From positions 1 to 6,540 of the forward strand of contig JAYUHO010000064.1 of NCBI GenBank assembly GCA_043766915.1: a DNA stretch of 6,540 bases, written 5' to 3'. Every line of letters begins with the position of its first letter. Positions within the stretch are counted from its first letter, which is position 1. The position numbers and the translations under genes were made by a program. This document shows, in pieces, positions 5,656 through 6,540 of this stretch. The DNA is from JANNAT01 sp043766915. Lineage in GTDB: Bacteria > Pseudomonadota > Alphaproteobacteria > Rhodobacterales > Rhodobacteraceae. The notes beneath the pieces are model-generated. The model was not told the origin of the DNA, ran no database searches, and saw only the letters and a list, made by a program, of their open reading frames with translations.

Positions 5656-6540
5656 ATGGAACGCACAGAAGCATTGACCACCCAGTCGGCCCCGCGTGTT
5701 GCCCTTGAAGGCAGCTATGTCGATTGGTCGGCGATTTTGGCGGGCGCGGCCACCGCTGCCGCGATTGCCACGCTGGCCGCAGCCTTTGGCGCCGCAATCG
5801 GGCTGTCGGCCGTATCCGTCGAAACCGGAGAGAAAGCGGGGTCACTGACATTGGCCATGGTATTAGGCGCGGTTTGGTTGGTGGTAACGCTGGTCGCAAG
5901 CTATGCCTCGGGTGGCTATATCGCAGGCCGCATGCGCCGTCGGGTAGATCAGGCATCGGCAGACGAAGTGTCGGTGCATGACGGCTTGAACGGCTTGGCG
6001 GTATGGGCAGTTGGCACATTGGTCAGTGTGATGCTGTTGACCAATGCCGCAGGCAGCGTGGTATCGGCGGCTGGATCAGCGGCCTCTACCGCTGTGACGG
6101 CTGCAGTATCAGCGGTTGGCGGCATTGCGCAAGGCGCGCTGACGGCGGCAGGGGCGGCTCTGCCCGCCGACGCGGGATCAACGGCAATGTCGTTCGTCAC
6201 CGACACGCTGTTGCGCACTGCACCCTCTGCCACGTCGCCTGCAGAACCGGCTGAAACCGCGCGTCAATCAGCGGCGATCTTTGGAAACTATATGACCACA
6301 GGTGCCATCAGTGACGCTGACCGCGCTTATCTGGATGCTGCTGTTGCCGCACAAACCGGCCTTCCCCCCGCCGAGGCGACTGCGCGGGTTGATGCTGCGC
6401 TGGCCACTGCCGAAACCCAACGTGCCGAGGCGATCAAGCTGGCCGAAGACGCCAAACAACAGGCCATCGACATCGCAGAAACCGCTCGAATCAGCGCCGT
6501 GCTGACCGCGTTTCTGGTGACGGCATCGGCGCTTGTGGCC
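5656..6540 (+). CDS. Ala-rich multi-span membrane protein, partial (C terminus beyond window)
   Basis: The ATG at 5656 follows an AAAGGGA site (5641-5647), and the frame stays open for 295 codons to the edge. The N terminus has YVDWSAILAGAATAAAI leading into a first membrane helix (about 26-53). A second spans about 66-91 and ends in the motif GGYIAGRMRRR. After HDGLNGLAVWAV comes a third helix (about 111-130). Residues 131-170 are low-complexity Ala/Gly/Ser/Val. Residues 220-278 form a charged, coiled-coil-like helix (DRAYLDAAVAAQ, then ATARVDAALATAETQRAEA). A fourth membrane helix starts near 280. This layout resembles alphaproteobacterial hypothetical membrane proteins sometimes labelled PhnA-like; that label is from memory and implies no phosphonate function. 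Function unknown. It is probably cotranscribed with the preceding 24-residue peptide under the stress-type promoter. Confidence 0.85.
   Translation, partial: MERTEALTTQSAPRVALEGSYVDWSAILAGAATAAAIATLAAAFGAAIGLSAVSVETGEKAGSLTLAMVLGAVWLVVTLVASYASGGYIAGRMRRRVDQASADEVSVHDGLNGLAVWAVGTLVSVMLLTNAAGSVVSAAGSAASTAVTAAVSAVGGIAQGALTAAGAALPADAGSTAMSFVTDTLLRTAPSATSPAEPAETARQSAAIFGNYMTTGAISDADRAYLDAAVAAQTGLPPAEATARVDAALATAETQRAEAIKLAEDAKQQAIDIAETARISAVLTAFLVTASALVA

Noticed and set aside
5418..5708. A 96-codon plus-strand frame spanning the icd terminator and the small peptide gene
   Set aside because: It runs through a strong terminator and is in a different frame from the 24-residue peptide, which has a far better ribosome site. 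Its translation has no coherent character.

Overview
The window looks like chromosomal core DNA of an alphaproteobacterium, most likely a member of Rhodobacteraceae (Rhodobacterales). The reasons are the GC-rich coding bias and an iscR–cysteine desulfurase–sufB operon. The IscR in it lacks the usual cysteine ligands. A eukaryote-type 404-residue NADP isocitrate dehydrogenase points the same way. I cannot name a genus. There are no mobile elements, CRISPR arrays, rRNAs or tRNAs.

Left part, minus strand (1-2411): an iron-sulfur cluster assembly operon read right to left. The order is iscR (1950-2411), an IscS/NifS-type cysteine desulfurase (788-1834) and the first half of sufB (1-748, running off the left edge). 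A 115-bp gap between iscR and the desulfurase holds a string of palindromes. A promoter with a 17-bp spacer lies upstream of iscR. Its -10 hexamer is overlapped by a TTTAGAA-N3-TTCTA palindrome that resembles the Irr-binding ICE box.

Middle, plus strand (2585-4094): three genes packed with overlapping stop and start codons and divergent from iscR. They are an alpha/beta hydrolase with a full Ser-Asp-His triad, an unrecognised 87-residue helical protein, and an HD-domain (YfbR/HDDC2-like) nucleotidase that starts at TTG. The icd gene (4189-5403) follows and ends in a clean intrinsic terminator.

Right part, plus strand (5462-6540): a GGAAC-N16-CGTT sequence matches the consensus of EcfG-type general-stress sigma factors. 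It precedes a 24-residue single-span membrane peptide gene (5560-5634). Twenty-one bases later comes a larger, Ala-rich multi-span membrane protein that runs off the right edge (5656-6540). Together these look like a small envelope or stress operon.

Most of the window is ordinary core metabolism. The best leads are the small membrane peptide with its stress-type promoter, the cysteine-poor IscR, the ICE-like operator on the iscR promoter, and the palindrome cluster inside the suf operon.
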